The notes beneath the pieces are model-generated. The model did not search any database. It saw only the letters and a list, made by a program, of their open reading frames with translations, and was not told the origin of the DNA. Positions 17,460 through 27,285 of a DNA stretch of 64,000 nt are shown here, in pieces. The position numbers were made by a program, and so were the translations under genes. The stretch is from Clostridium sp. KNHs205. GTDB lineage: Bacteria; Bacillota; Clostridia; Lachnospirales; Lachnospiraceae. The stretch lies in NCBI RefSeq assembly GCF_000702945.1, contig NZ_JNLE01000005.1, positions 930,001 to 994,000 on the forward strand, read 5' to 3'. The first letter of the stretch is position 1, and each line of letters starts with the position of its first letter.

Positions 17460-18365
17460 TCAGCCTTCTCTGTTGTAATTAGATGGAGATACCCCTACCG
17501 CTTTTTTGAATACCTTACTGAAATAATATAAATCCGTAAATCCAACGGACTGACCCACCTCAGACATTTTCATGTTTGTGGTGGTGATCAGCTCCATAGC
17601 ATGATTAATACGCACAGAATTCAGATAAGTAAAAATCGTTTTATGAGTCATTTTCTTAAATATGCGGTTTATGTAATCAAAATTACTGCCCGATATTTCT
17701 TCTATATCATGACTGGTAATCTTTCTGGCATATTCCGTGTTAAGATATTCCAACAGCTTTTGAACCTTATGATAGGATTTGGGCATAACAGAGGTGCTTT
17801 TCTGAAGTGTGTACAGTAAATAACTTCGATATATTTCTATAAAAGCCTCCATTACCTTTATGGAACACATAATTTTGTAATTGTCCATATGGTCTTTATT
17901 ATGTTTTATGGCCTCATCCAAAAGACAGCTCACCTTAATAAAATCCGCCGTACTGTTAAAATGATAATATTTGGGCAGCAGCAAGACATCATTTTCTATG
18001 GTCTTATAAGAAAAAGGATCGCTTTTAAGAGAATCGTTGTGTCTTGACAAGATAAATTTAATAAATTCCTCTTCCGGAGGCATGGGAAATCTTCTGATAT
18101 CTTCCTGTTTAAAATGCAGATAATAATATTCACAGTGAGAAGCCTTGTAGCCTTCATGGAAGTACTCTTTGTCAAGAAGAAGAAAATCACCTGTTTGAAG
18201 CACGTAATTAACATTGCCTTCTTTCAGATACATCTCACCTTTTTTTATTACATAGATGATATACTCCTCTGCCCTTCTTTTGTTATGTACAAAAGGCGGT
18301 TGTATGGCTGCTGTATTCATTAATCGCACTCTTGGAATCTGTCTGGAATTCAATTCATAGAACAT
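17460..18365 (-). CDS. AraC-family transcriptional regulator (cupin sensor type)
   Basis: 301 residues. An N-terminal cupin-like sugar-sensing domain (VNYVLQTGDFLLLDKEYFHE) is followed by two helix-turn-helix motifs at the C-terminus (HDIEEISGSNFDYINRIFKK; MSEVGQSVGFTDLYYFSKVF). The start is placed at ATG 18365, with AAAGG ten bases upstream, rather than the longer TTG frame. It is convergent with the GH2 gene and divergent from the MATE gene, and probably regulates one or both. Confidence 0.88.
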   Translation of the reverse strand: MFYELNSRQIPRVRLMNTAAIQPPFVHNKRRAEEYIIYVIKKGEMYLKEGNVNYVLQTGDFLLLDKEYFHEGYKASHCEYYYLHFKQEDIRRFPMPPEEEFIKFILSRHNDSLKSDPFSYKTIENDVLLLPKYYHFNSTADFIKVSCLLDEAIKHNKDHMDNYKIMCSIKVMEAFIEIYRSYLLYTLQKSTSVMPKSYHKVQKLLEYLNTEYARKITSHDIEEISGSNFDYINRIFKKMTHKTIFTYLNSVRINHAMELITTTNMKMSEVGQSVGFTDLYYFSKVFKKAVGVSPSNYNREG

Positions 18366-18464
18366 ATTACATCTGCCTTTCTTTTTACTATTATTTTTCC
18401 ACAATCCCAACGCAGTATACTACAAAGTGGGTGGGTCAGAACGATGCAATGAAAGGATCCTGAT

Positions 18465-19832
18465 ATGGCTTTGTTTTCTTATGATAAACAGTTGAATAAA
18501 ATTGAGACCCCCTCGGGTACCATAACTTTATCCTCACTGTTTCTCCCGTTTTTTATTGAAATGGTTCTTATTAATACCATGGGTACCATTAATACACTTT
18601 CCTTAAGCCACTATTCCCAAAACTCTGTTGCAGCTGTTGGTGCAGCAACACAGCTTATTAATATGATATTCACCTTCTATGGTGTGGTCAGTGCCGGCTC
18701 TTCCATCGTCATCAGCCAGAATCTGGGGGCAGGCAAGAAGGAAACTGCAGGTGATGCAAGTATTATATCAATCTTCTTCAGCGCTGCCCTAAGCCTGGTA
18801 ATCGGAATTAGCCTTGCCTTGTCCGCCAGACCTATACTTACCATGATGAACCTGAAAGGCGAGCTTTTGTCAGATGCAATCCTATACTTCCGTATCTGCA
18901 TCACCTTTTCCTTCTTTCAGGCAGTGTATTCCGCCTTATCCAGCATTTTCAGGAGTTATGGCAAGCCAAAAACAGCTGTTAAAATCTCATTGCTTGTTAA
19001 TTTGATCAATGCTCTGTTAAATATCCTGGTGGTATTCAGACCTTTTGAAATTCCTCTAAGAGGGGTCTGGGGAATCGCAGTATCCTCTGTAATCAGCCAA
19101 TGTTTTGGTATGATACTTATGTTCTTCCTGCTAAAACGCTCCGGTTTCTTTCCTCATTTTCACAAAGAAATCTTTAGAAAGCTAAACCTTATAACGAAAA
19201 TACTCTACATCGGTGTCCCGGGAGGCATAGCCAATCTGTCCTATTCACTTTCCCAGGTGGTCTCTACTTCTATTGTAGCCTTCATCGGAACTGAAGCAGT
19301 GTCCACCAAAATATATCTGGATAACATATTCTTCTATGTGTATGTTATCGGACTGGCTCTGGGACAGGCAACCTCTCTTATTATCAGCCGTTTGGCGGGT
19401 GCCCGGAAATATACACAGGCTATGCAGCTGAATAAGCAGAATCTGAAAATAACCTTGCTGTGTAACATCTTCTTCTCCGTGGTTATTTTTCTGCTGGGGA
19501 AACCTCTGCTTGGTATATTCACGGACGATCCTGCCATTATTGCAGTCGGTCATCAGATTATGCTCTTTGACATACTGGTAGAAATAGGCCGGGGATTTAA
19601 CCACATTGAAAATAGTTCCTTAAGAGGAGCAGGAGATGTCTTCTATCCTATGATAATTTCCCTCACCTCCTGTTGGTTCATAAGTATCCTCTTTGCTTAT
19701 CTCCTGGGTATTGTTTTTGGTTTAGGGCTCTTAGGCTGTTGGATTGCTTTTGCTATGGATGAGCTGTTCCGGGGAATACTATACTTCAGACGCTTTCAAA
19801 GCGGTAAGTGGAAGGCAAAAACCATTGTTTAG
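18465..19832 (+). CDS. MATE-family efflux transporter
   Basis: 455 residues with twelve predicted membrane helices. It is a cation-coupled multidrug and toxin extrusion antiporter by family. Typical repeated elements are present: TLSLSHYSQNSVAAVGAATQ in the first half and IGTEAVSTKIYLDNIFFYVY with LGQATSLIISRLAGA in the second. GAAAGGA lies 8-9 bases before the ATG. It lies among sugar genes, so export of a sugar by-product or drug are both open. Confidence 0.9.
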   Translation: MALFSYDKQLNKIETPSGTITLSSLFLPFFIEMVLINTMGTINTLSLSHYSQNSVAAVGAATQLINMIFTFYGVVSAGSSIVISQNLGAGKKETAGDASIISIFFSAALSLVIGISLALSARPILTMMNLKGELLSDAILYFRICITFSFFQAVYSALSSIFRSYGKPKTAVKISLLVNLINALLNILVVFRPFEIPLRGVWGIAVSSVISQCFGMILMFFLLKRSGFFPHFHKEIFRKLNLITKILYIGVPGGIANLSYSLSQVVSTSIVAFIGTEAVSTKIYLDNIFFYVYVIGLALGQATSLIISRLAGARKYTQAMQLNKQNLKITLLCNIFFSVVIFLLGKPLLGIFTDDPAIIAVGHQIMLFDILVEIGRGFNHIENSSLRGAGDVFYPMIISLTSCWFISILFAYLLGIVFGLGLLGCWIAFAMDELFRGILYFRRFQSGKWKAKTIV

Positions 19833-19857
19833 CTGCCTCTTATTCTCCTCCAGATAG

Positions 19858-19910
19858 AAAAAGCACCATGTCATTCTACTTCGGTCAGAAAGCCATGGTG
19901 CTTCTTTTTT
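19858..19910 (+). terminator. Rho-independent terminator
   Basis: AGCACCATG pairs with CATGGTGCT and is followed by TCTTTTTT. Located after the MATE gene. Confidence 0.8.
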
Positions 19911-19927
19911 CTTCATATATTTAAGAA

Positions 19928-21673
19928 CTATCCGATATCCGGCTCACTGCTCAGAAATATTTCATCTTTCCATTTGCCTTCTGTCTCAAACAGCACAATT
20001 TCATTCTTACCTTTTTTAATCAAAGGTGCTGGTATATAGAGTCTTTTCTGAGGGCCGATTTCCCAATACCTTCCCAGATTAAAGCCATTGATAAAAGCAC
20101 AGCCTTTGCCCCATCCGGTAAAATCAAGGTAGGTGTCCCCTGCTTCTTCTGCTTCAAAGAAGAATCTATAAAACCCTGGTCTGCCTTCCTCATACTCCTT
20201 CTCATAATCTACTTTATCAATATCCTTTAAAGGTAATGTGTACATCTCCCAATCAAAGATAAGATGACCATTTACCTGAACACCACTGTCAATTCCTTTT
20301 CTCTGTTTCTCTAATCTGGGACCGAAATTCACACGTCCCATATTTTCTACCAGAATATCAAGCTGACTATTAGCCGATAACTCTATAGAAAGCTCACTCT
20401 CTGTTAAAAGTTCTCTGTCATAAAGCGTTAATACCGACTCCTGGTTCACAAATATCTGAGCTCTGTCGTTTGCATCGTAGAGTCTGATTTTTTCTATGTT
20501 TTTTTCTTTCTTGAGAGTTGAACGGTACAGGATATATCCGTAATTCTGACCAGCTCTTTCCATTGATACAGGATATTTACCGGTTTGTTTCTCCGTCAGA
20601 TTATCAAGGTTTGCAAACAGACCGGTCTTACTGTGAAGTTTGACTGTACCATATTCCTTTTCTTTTATATCTGTAGTTAAGGTCACCTCCGGAAGTTCTT
20701 TGTATCTTCCGATGATTTCTTTAAAGGCTTCATATTTTGGTGTAAGCTTACCACTCTCAGTGAGAACTGCATCATAATCATAAGAAGTAACATCCGGGGT
20801 CAGCACATCATAATAATTGGAGCCGTTCATAAATCCGAAATTCGTGCCGCCTTCAAACATATATATATTGACATTTCCGGTCTTCATAATTTCTTCCAGG
20901 TCCTTCTTATTCTCTTCCAGATCTGAAGTCTGATGCTTGTCCACTCCCCAATTATCAAACCAGCCTACCCAGAATTCCATACACATTAAAGGACCGTCTG
21001 TATGCTTTTTAAGAATCTCAAACTGCTGTGCCACCTTGGAACCAAAGTTAGCGGTGGGATGTACACCTTCTACTTTTCCGCATTCCAGGGCATCTCCCCA
21101 GGGTCCGTCTGAGGTTACAAGAGGAACTACAGTACCTTCCTCTCTCATTACCTGTGCCATCCACTTAAGATATTCTGTATCATCCCCGTAATAACCATAT
21201 TCGTTTTCTACCTGCATCATTATTACAGGACCGCCGTAATTAATCTGTAGAGGGGTCAGTATCTTAAACAATTCCTTGTAATAACTCTTCACATGGTTCA
21301 AGAAAGGCTCATAAAGTCCGCGCAGGCGCATACCATCCTCTTTTAGCAGCCAGGCCGGAAGCCCGCCAAACTCCCATTCTGCGCAGATATAAGGTGAGGG
21401 TCTTACAATAACCCAGAGTCCCAGTTCTCCTGCTATTTCAATAAATTTCTTTATATCAAGAATACCGTTAAAATTAAATTTCCCCTTCTCTTCCTCATGA
21501 AGATTCCAGGGCACATAAGTTTCAACAGTGTTACATCCCATGGCCTTTAATTTTTCCAATCTGTCTTTCCAATACTCAGGTACAACACGAAAATAATGTA
21601 TTCCACCTGAAATTATTTGTATTTCATCTCCATTAAGGTAAAATTTATCCCTTATGTCAAACTTGTTCTGCAT
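19928..21673 (-). CDS. Glycoside hydrolase family 35 beta-galactosidase
   Basis: 581 residues, no signal peptide, presumably intracellular. The N-terminal TIM barrel has the family signatures SGGIHYFRVVPEYWKDRL, ETYVPWNLHE and RPSPYICAEWEFGGLPAWLL. The acid/base Glu158 is in IMMQVENEYG and the nucleophile Glu in PLMCMEFWVGWFDNWG. C-terminal jelly-roll domains end in FINGFNLGRYWEIGPQ. ATG 21673 follows AAAGGAAGG; the longer frame begins at TTG. It removes terminal beta-galactose and probably works with the GH2 enzyme on galactosides brought in by the Lpl-type importer just upstream on the same strand. Confidence 0.93.
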   Translation of the reverse strand: MQNKFDIRDKFYLNGDEIQIISGGIHYFRVVPEYWKDRLEKLKAMGCNTVETYVPWNLHEEEKGKFNFNGILDIKKFIEIAGELGLWVIVRPSPYICAEWEFGGLPAWLLKEDGMRLRGLYEPFLNHVKSYYKELFKILTPLQINYGGPVIMMQVENEYGYYGDDTEYLKWMAQVMREEGTVVPLVTSDGPWGDALECGKVEGVHPTANFGSKVAQQFEILKKHTDGPLMCMEFWVGWFDNWGVDKHQTSDLEENKKDLEEIMKTGNVNIYMFEGGTNFGFMNGSNYYDVLTPDVTSYDYDAVLTESGKLTPKYEAFKEIIGRYKELPEVTLTTDIKEKEYGTVKLHSKTGLFANLDNLTEKQTGKYPVSMERAGQNYGYILYRSTLKKEKNIEKIRLYDANDRAQIFVNQESVLTLYDRELLTESELSIELSANSQLDILVENMGRVNFGPRLEKQRKGIDSGVQVNGHLIFDWEMYTLPLKDIDKVDYEKEYEEGRPGFYRFFFEAEEAGDTYLDFTGWGKGCAFINGFNLGRYWEIGPQKRLYIPAPLIKKGKNEIVLFETEGKWKDEIFLSSEPDIG

Positions 21674-21924
21674 GCTAGATAACCTTCCTTTCTGCAACTG
21701 GATATTTCTTTATGTTAAGCAGCATTCACCTGTGTATGTTCTTGCGCTTATATCCTGATTTATGATTATATAAATATCTAAAAGTATTTTAAGATGTATA
21801 AAGATATTGGGATTATACTTCTGCTAACATATCTATAATTGACAAATTATAACGATGTTTACAACTTAAACTTAACTTTCAAAAATTACTTATTATTACA
21901 CCAGTTCAGTGAAATTAATTACTA

Positions 21925-22200
21925 CTGATGTATCCCATATTTAATGTATTTTCATATTTGTTGTATTCCATATTTGTTGTATTCCATATTTGATGTATTT
22001 CATATTCTGATGTATTTCATATTTGTTGTATTTCATATTTGTTGTATTTCATATTTGTTGTATTACATATTTGTTGTATTACATATTGTTGTATTCCATA
22101 TTTGATGTATTTCATATTTAATGTATTTCATATTCTGATGCATTTCATATTTGTTGTATTCTATATTTTACATTCATATTTGATGTATTATTGTTTTTAC
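21925..22200. repeat. AT-rich tandem repeat, ~16-bp unit
   Basis: Roughly 16 degenerate copies of TTTCATATTTGTTGTA (variants with TTCCAT, TTACAT, TGATGTA) lie between the importer terminator and the GH35 gene. No spacers, so not a CRISPR. Spurious frames cross it. Confidence 0.85.
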
Positions 22201-22329
22201 CTCTTCCAGATACAAATAGGCTTGACATATGAGCTATTTATAACTGGAAGAAGCAAAAAATATTATTTAAGTGGAATTTAATATCACAAATATTTACTTA
22301 GTATAACATTATTCTACCTGTAAAGTTGT

Positions 22330-22379
22330 AAAGCTCCATACAAGCCACAAATTAACATTGCAACTTGTATGAAGCTTTT
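22330..22379 (-). terminator. Rho-independent terminator of the Lpl-type importer operon
   Basis: On the minus strand AAAAGCTTCATACAAG pairs with CTTGTATGGAGCTTT. It lies 50 bases beyond the solute-binding protein gene. Confidence 0.75.
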
Positions 22380-22429
22380 GGGTCAACTTATTTATTCACA
22401 GGTTACATTAATCAGTAACTCCGTAATTA

Positions 22430-24046
22430 TTATTTGCCTAAATACTCTTTGTAAGCAGTTAACTGATCCTGAAGTACTTTATACACTTCATCATATCCTG
22501 CATCTTTCATTGCTTTTCTGAAATCAGCAACAGCTTTCTCAGGATCTCCGGCTTTACCGAAAGCAATAGCAGTTACATAACTTGCAAATACATCAGACAT
22601 ATTAGCCATATAAGATGCAATGTCGTCAGTTTCAAATACAAGCTGTGAGTAAGGTGAGTCAATTGCATAAGAATCATAGTTTGCAAAGATATCAGCTTTT
22701 CCTGAATACCAGGTTTCGTTATCAAGCTCTAAGTTATCATTACGTCCATACCAGAAGTTAGTACCAAGAGCATCAGTAGAATCATCATATCCTTCAGGAC
22801 GGCCAAGTTTACCATCATCTGTTACTACATAATCTGTACCTTCAATACCATAGTTGAATAAACGGTAGATTTCTTCATCATTACGAAGTAAGTCATATAC
22901 CATTAAAGCTCTTTCAGGATGCTTGGAGTTAGCACCTACTGCTAAAGCACCATGTGTGATAATAAGGTTTACAAGGTTCTTGCTTGGCTCTGAGAAAGAG
23001 AAGAACTGTACATCAGAACCGGGTTGTTTGATATCCATCTGAGGACGTACTGTTGTGTAGTAAGTCTGAGTATGATGCTGATCTGCACCAGTCTGACCTG
23101 CATAGAACTCTTCACGTGTATCTCCTGTGTAGTTGAGAACGTCTTCTCTCCAGTATCCGGCATCGCCCCACTGTTTCATCAGCTTAGCAAAGTCGATGTA
23201 TTCCTGACCTTCCATGTAAGGAGAAACAAGTGTAAAAGGATCATCTTTGGAAGCACCGAAGAAAACAGGAACTTCTAAACCGTCAAGGAAAAGAGTCTGT
23301 GTATTGGACTGGAAGTAACCACCAGCTAACTGAGAACCAAATGCCTGGCCGCTTGCTGCTGCATCCCAGGGAATAACATCAGGATAGTTGTCTTTGATAC
23401 CCTGGAAGTACTTACCAAGATCAGCAAAGCTGTTAACACCATTTGTTAAACCGAACTGTTTAGCCCAGTCTCCACGGTACATAAAGCCGTGATTTGTCCA
23501 CTGTTTATAGTTATCTTCAGGTATTAAATAAATCTTACCGTCATATTTGCACATGTTCCAATGATCTTCTGAAACGGAAGCATAGGTCTGAGGTGCATAA
23601 GTCTTTAACATATCATCTGTTAATTCTAAGAAAGCACCTTTCTTGGAGTTAGGCCATGCATCTAACCAGTCAGTAGCTGTACCGATTAAGTCAATTGTGG
23701 AATCTCCGGATGCTAAGAGAAGGTTATACTGTGTCTGCCAGTCAGCCCACTCTACATAATATAACTCAAGTTCTGCGTTAACTTTTTCTGTAAGCTTTTT
23801 GTTAAGCTCTGTCATCATTGCTTCTAAGCGGCCGTTGGTAGGTTTGTTACCAAGTACGACGAATTTAATAACTTCATGTTTTGATGTATCAATTGCGCCG
23901 GTTGATCCGCCATCTGTCGGAGCAGTTGTTGTACCGCCATCTGTTCCCTGTCCGGAATTGTTACTTTTTGGACCACATGCAGCAAGGCTGACAGCCATGC
24001 TTAAAATAAGGCAGAGGCTAAGTAGTTTCTTAAATGTTTTCCCCAT
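22430..24046 (-). CDS. Extracellular solute-binding lipoprotein (LplA-type)
   Basis: 538 residues. The signal peptide ends in a lipobox, LAAC, with the lipidated Cys at 24, followed by a Gly/Thr-rich linker. The mature part is a large sugar-binding fold with aromatic clusters typical of oligosaccharide binders (YAQTEL-like changes aside, e.g. TATDWLDAWPNSKKGAFLEL). It is the last gene of a permease-permease-binding protein operon without an ATPase, so a shared MsmX/MsmK-type ATPase elsewhere must energise it. Probable substrate: a plant-derived galactoside, inferred from the adjacent GH35 gene. Confidence 0.9.
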   Translation of the reverse strand: MGKTFKKLLSLCLILSMAVSLAACGPKSNNSGQGTDGGTTTAPTDGGSTGAIDTSKHEVIKFVVLGNKPTNGRLEAMMTELNKKLTEKVNAELELYYVEWADWQTQYNLLLASGDSTIDLIGTATDWLDAWPNSKKGAFLELTDDMLKTYAPQTYASVSEDHWNMCKYDGKIYLIPEDNYKQWTNHGFMYRGDWAKQFGLTNGVNSFADLGKYFQGIKDNYPDVIPWDAAASGQAFGSQLAGGYFQSNTQTLFLDGLEVPVFFGASKDDPFTLVSPYMEGQEYIDFAKLMKQWGDAGYWREDVLNYTGDTREEFYAGQTGADQHHTQTYYTTVRPQMDIKQPGSDVQFFSFSEPSKNLVNLIITHGALAVGANSKHPERALMVYDLLRNDEEIYRLFNYGIEGTDYVVTDDGKLGRPEGYDDSTDALGTNFWYGRNDNLELDNETWYSGKADIFANYDSYAIDSPYSQLVFETDDIASYMANMSDVFASYVTAIAFGKAGDPEKAVADFRKAMKDAGYDEVYKVLQDQLTAYKEYLGK

Positions 24047-24122
24047 AAATTTCCTCCTGTTATATAATTAATATATGTTTACTTCGCCTTGCGAAGAAAA
24101 ACACCACCGGGTTACTTGCTCT

Positions 24123-25025
24123 TTAGCCCTTTACGGCACCAACTGTGATACCTGCGATAAAGTACTTCTGTACAAAAGGGTAAAGTAAAATGATAGGACC
24201 AGTTGCCACAACCGCTGTAGACATTTTGAGCGTTTCCAGAGGAAGTGAAGTTACTACTACATTGGAACCTGCAACGGAGTTCTTTAAGGAAGCAACCTCG
24301 TTGACTATTTTATACAAGTGATACTGTAAGGGTCTGTATTCTACCTTAGCGGAAAGGAACAACATGGAGTTATACCATTCATTCCAGTAACCAAGAGCCA
24401 GGAATAAACCGATTGTTGCAAGGGCCGGTTTTAACATCGGCAGAATCAGCTTGACAAAGATGGTAATATCACCGGCACCGTCAATCTTTCCGGATTCGGT
24501 AATCTCAAAGGGTATGGCCTTAATAAAATTCTTCATAAGAATAATCAGCCAGGGTGACATCAGCAGCGGCAGGAATACTGCCAGGTAATTGTCTTTTAAT
24601 CCAAGATATTTGGATATCAACAGGTAGAAAGGAACTAAACCACCTGAAAATAGTGTTGTAAAGTAAATATAGAAGGATATCTGATTACGGAAAGGGAAAT
24701 CCTTTCTCTGCAGTGCGTATCCTGTCATGGAAATAATGAACAAACCAAGTAAGGTACCGCCTACTGTCATTAATATTGTTACCACATAAGAACCGAATAG
24801 CTGCTTGGAGTTTCTTAATACCAGTTCATATGCGTAGGTGGTGAAACCCTTCGGTATAATTGCAAAACCTGTTTTTCTGATCAGTCCTTCCGTACTGAAG
24901 GAAGTGGATATCATCAATATGAAGGGCAACAGGCAGGCTAAGGAAAACAGCCCGATAAATATATAAGCAACAGTTTTTATGATAATATCTGATGAACCCA
25001 GTTTAATTTTACTATTCTCTTGCAT
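24123..25025 (-). CDS. Carbohydrate ABC transporter permease (LplC/YtcP type)
   Basis: 300 residues, six predicted membrane helices. The inner-membrane permease EAA loop reads ITESGKIDGAGDITIFVKLI, followed by LPMLKPALATIGLF. The protein ends QKYFIAGITVGAVKG, the signature tail of this permease subgroup. AAAGAGGTC lies close before the ATG. It pairs with the permease encoded at 25069-26034. Confidence 0.93.
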   Translation of the reverse strand: MQENSKIKLGSSDIIIKTVAYIFIGLFSLACLLPFILMISTSFSTEGLIRKTGFAIIPKGFTTYAYELVLRNSKQLFGSYVVTILMTVGGTLLGLFIISMTGYALQRKDFPFRNQISFYIYFTTLFSGGLVPFYLLISKYLGLKDNYLAVFLPLLMSPWLIILMKNFIKAIPFEITESGKIDGAGDITIFVKLILPMLKPALATIGLFLALGYWNEWYNSMLFLSAKVEYRPLQYHLYKIVNEVASLKNSVAGSNVVVTSLPLETLKMSTAVVATGPIILLYPFVQKYFIAGITVGAVKG

Positions 25026-25068
25026 TTTGACCTCTTTTCTGCATTATTACTTTTAGCAACAACGAAAT

Positions 25069-26034
25069 TTAGAATAATGAATAATCACTGTCAATCTTCT
25101 TTACAATCCAGTTACAGAAAAGTACCAGAGCAAAACCAAAAACTGACTGATAAAGACCTACCGCACTTGCCTGAGTAAAGTTAAAGTTATTCATCATGGT
25201 ACGGAATACATAGGTTTCAATAATATCTGTTGTAGGGAACAGCATGGAGTTGGATGGTCCGATGATATTATAGAACAATCCAAAGTTTCCTTTTAAGATG
25301 CTGCCCATGGAGAACAGTAATAATATGATAATAGTAGGTTTTAAGCCAGGAAGAATAATGTATCTGATCTTCTGGAAAGCATTTGCACCGTCTACCCTTG
25401 CAGCCTCAACTGTTTCTGCATCAATACCCATAATTGCCGCAAAGTAAACGATGGAACCATAACCGGTCTGCTGCCATAAATGAACAAGTACTATGATAAA
25501 GGGCCAAACCGTCTTGTTGGCGTAAACTTTAATGGGTTCTCCGCCGAACTGTCTGATAATACTGTTGATAAAACCAAAATCATAATTTAACAGGTTATAA
25601 ACTAAAAGACCTACAAGTACTGCCGAAATAAAGTAAGGCAGGAACATAAATGTCTGAGTGACCTTTTTAAAGTGTTTATTTCTAATCTCATTTAAGAGGA
25701 TAGCTACAAAAATCTGAAGTGTATTTCCTATCAATATAAATGCCAGATTATAAAGGAGCGTATTCCTTGTCAGCATTGTAATCTTGCCGGAAGTAAACAG
25801 GAACTTAAAATTGTCGAAACCAACAAATTCACTGCCGAAGATTCCTTTGGCATAATTGAAATTGGTAAAGGCAATGTACGCACCTGGCATAGGTATGTAG
25901 GAAAATACCAGGAAAAATAAAATGGCAGGAAGACACATAAAGCAAAGTACCCTGTATTTCCATAAATTTTTGATAAATGATGTCTTTCCCACTGTCGATA
26001 CACTAGCTGCTTCTGCTTTTTGTTTTCTTTTCAT
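25069..26034 (-). CDS. Carbohydrate ABC transporter permease (LplB type)
   Basis: 321 residues, six predicted helices after a short basic tail. Family features are YIPMPGAYIAFTNFNY near the first outer loop and the EAA motif AETVEAARVDGANAFQKIRY. It is the first gene of the importer operon. A consensus promoter and two LacI-type operators lie upstream, leaving a ~300-base untranslated leader. Confidence 0.93.
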   Translation of the reverse strand: MKRKQKAEAASVSTVGKTSFIKNLWKYRVLCFMCLPAILFFLVFSYIPMPGAYIAFTNFNYAKGIFGSEFVGFDNFKFLFTSGKITMLTRNTLLYNLAFILIGNTLQIFVAILLNEIRNKHFKKVTQTFMFLPYFISAVLVGLLVYNLLNYDFGFINSIIRQFGGEPIKVYANKTVWPFIIVLVHLWQQTGYGSIVYFAAIMGIDAETVEAARVDGANAFQKIRYIILPGLKPTIIILLLFSMGSILKGNFGLFYNIIGPSNSMLFPTTDIIETYVFRTMMNNFNFTQASAVGLYQSVFGFALVLFCNWIVKKIDSDYSLF

Positions 26035-26221
26035 GCTTCTTCTCCTTATCCAACTTTCAATTCCAGCCTCTCTCCTTAATATCTGTAAAATCAGATATTA
26101 AAATTCATAGACGAAAAATATTCTCTGCTGCTTATAGCCTTGTATACTTTTCATAATAGCTTTTTAGGCATTTATACTGTATATCATATTATCAGCAATT
26201 CTGCCCTATTAATGCCTTATA

Positions 26222-26235
26222 AGAAACCGCTTTCA
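26222..26235. promoter_or_regulatory. LacI/CcpA-type operator 2
   Basis: AGAAACCGCTTTCA; on the minus strand TGAAAGCGGTTTCT, one base off the cre/LacI-family consensus TGNAANCGNTNNCA. It lies ~115 bases downstream of the promoter. Confidence 0.55.
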
Positions 26236-26327
26236 TAGTGATTATTAAAAAAATGCGATTTATCTTCAAATAACATGTTTACCTCTATCGTGCTTTGTAT
26301 TGTGCATTCTGTTGTAATGGTAGTTAT

Positions 26328-26341
26328 TGAAATCGCTTTCA
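26328..26341. promoter_or_regulatory. LacI/CcpA-type operator 1
   Basis: On the minus strand TGAAAGCGATTTCA, a full match to TGNAANCGNTNNCA, overlapping the predicted transcription start. Likely bound by the LacI-type protein encoded at 27286-28311 or by CcpA. Confidence 0.65.
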
Positions 26342-26348
26342 TATCACG

Positions 26349-26377
26349 ATTATAACAATAAGCTTTTTTCTTGTCAA
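26349..26377 (-). promoter_or_regulatory. Sigma-A promoter of the Lpl-type importer operon
   Basis: Consensus TTGACA and TATAAT with a 17-base spacer on the minus strand, followed immediately by operator 1. Confidence 0.85.
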
Positions 26378-26721
26378 GAGGTATATTTGTGATTTTTAAC
26401 ATTTTATTTATGAATGCTTTATAAATGCTGATATTTCCTTCACATATTCTACATTGTTAGTAAAATAACGTTTTACACTTATCAGCATAATAACCATTGA
26501 TTCAGTATTTTTGCACTCTTATGATAGTAATATACTTTCTTTATGTTTTAGCAATTGCAGTTTATTCTTTTATTAACCTTATAAATCTTTGTTATTTTAC
26601 TACAATAATCGATCAACAACAGGACAAAATTGTTGATATTTTCCATTAGATATATTATTATTTAATTACTATCGTAGTAGTTGCTTTTTGAATACTTTAT
26701 TAGACATTAAAGGAGGAATCT

Positions 26722-27127
26722 ATGAATAAGAAAAAAGTTTTAAATTTATTGGTTACAGTAGTTCTACATACTATTCGATGACACTATTACAGTTAACAAA
26801 GAAGGAGGACTTTCAAAGGATTCCTCTTACTATATACTTATGGAGGATGATATTCTGCCTATTGAAAATCAGTATTATGTGTTTAATGTTAGAGAACGGG
26901 TTGAAGATGGTTCCTATACGGCTTCCGGTATTAATACTACTGTTTTAATAAATGATGTTGATCTGGAAAAAGCTACAGATAAAGGAAACGCAAATACAAT
27001 AGATCAAGATAGTATAAGCCAAGAAAATTCAACAGAAAAAGTAAGAGATACTCTAAAAGAATCAAATATTTATCAAACATATCAAGATGCTTACGCAAAT
27101 CAAATACTTTTTGACCCCAATAGATAA
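26722..27127 (+). pseudogene. Frameshifted small secreted-protein gene
   Basis: An ATG at 26722 with a good AGGAGGA site opens MNKKKVLNLLVTVV, then the frame ends at a TGA (26779-26781). The protein-like continuation is in the next frame (FYILFDDTITVNKEGGLSKD onward to ILFDPNR, stop 27127). Sequence is missing between the basic N-terminus and FYILFDD, including most of a signal-peptide core. Family not recognised; the tail is Asp/Asn/Lys-rich. A terminator follows. Confidence 0.5.
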
Positions 27128-27146
27128 ATAATAATATAATCGAAAT

Positions 27147-27194
27147 AATAAAGCTCACTGAATCTTAATTTAAGTTCAGCGAGCTTTATTTTAT
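27147..27194. terminator. Rho-independent terminator
   Basis: AATAAAGCTCACTGAA pairs with TTCAGCGAGCTTTATT (one mismatch), followed by TTATT. It can serve the pseudogene and possibly the convergent LacI-type gene. Confidence 0.75.
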
Positions 27195-27285
27195 TAATAG
27201 TATGAGGTTTCTTCAATCAATTATTTGAAGTAAACAGTAATCATGTTTATAATATCTCAAAAAAGTTGCAATACTCTCATTACCA

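Noticed and set aside
21925..22200. CRISPR array
   Set aside because: Units are contiguous and degenerate with no unique spacers, and no cas genes are nearby.
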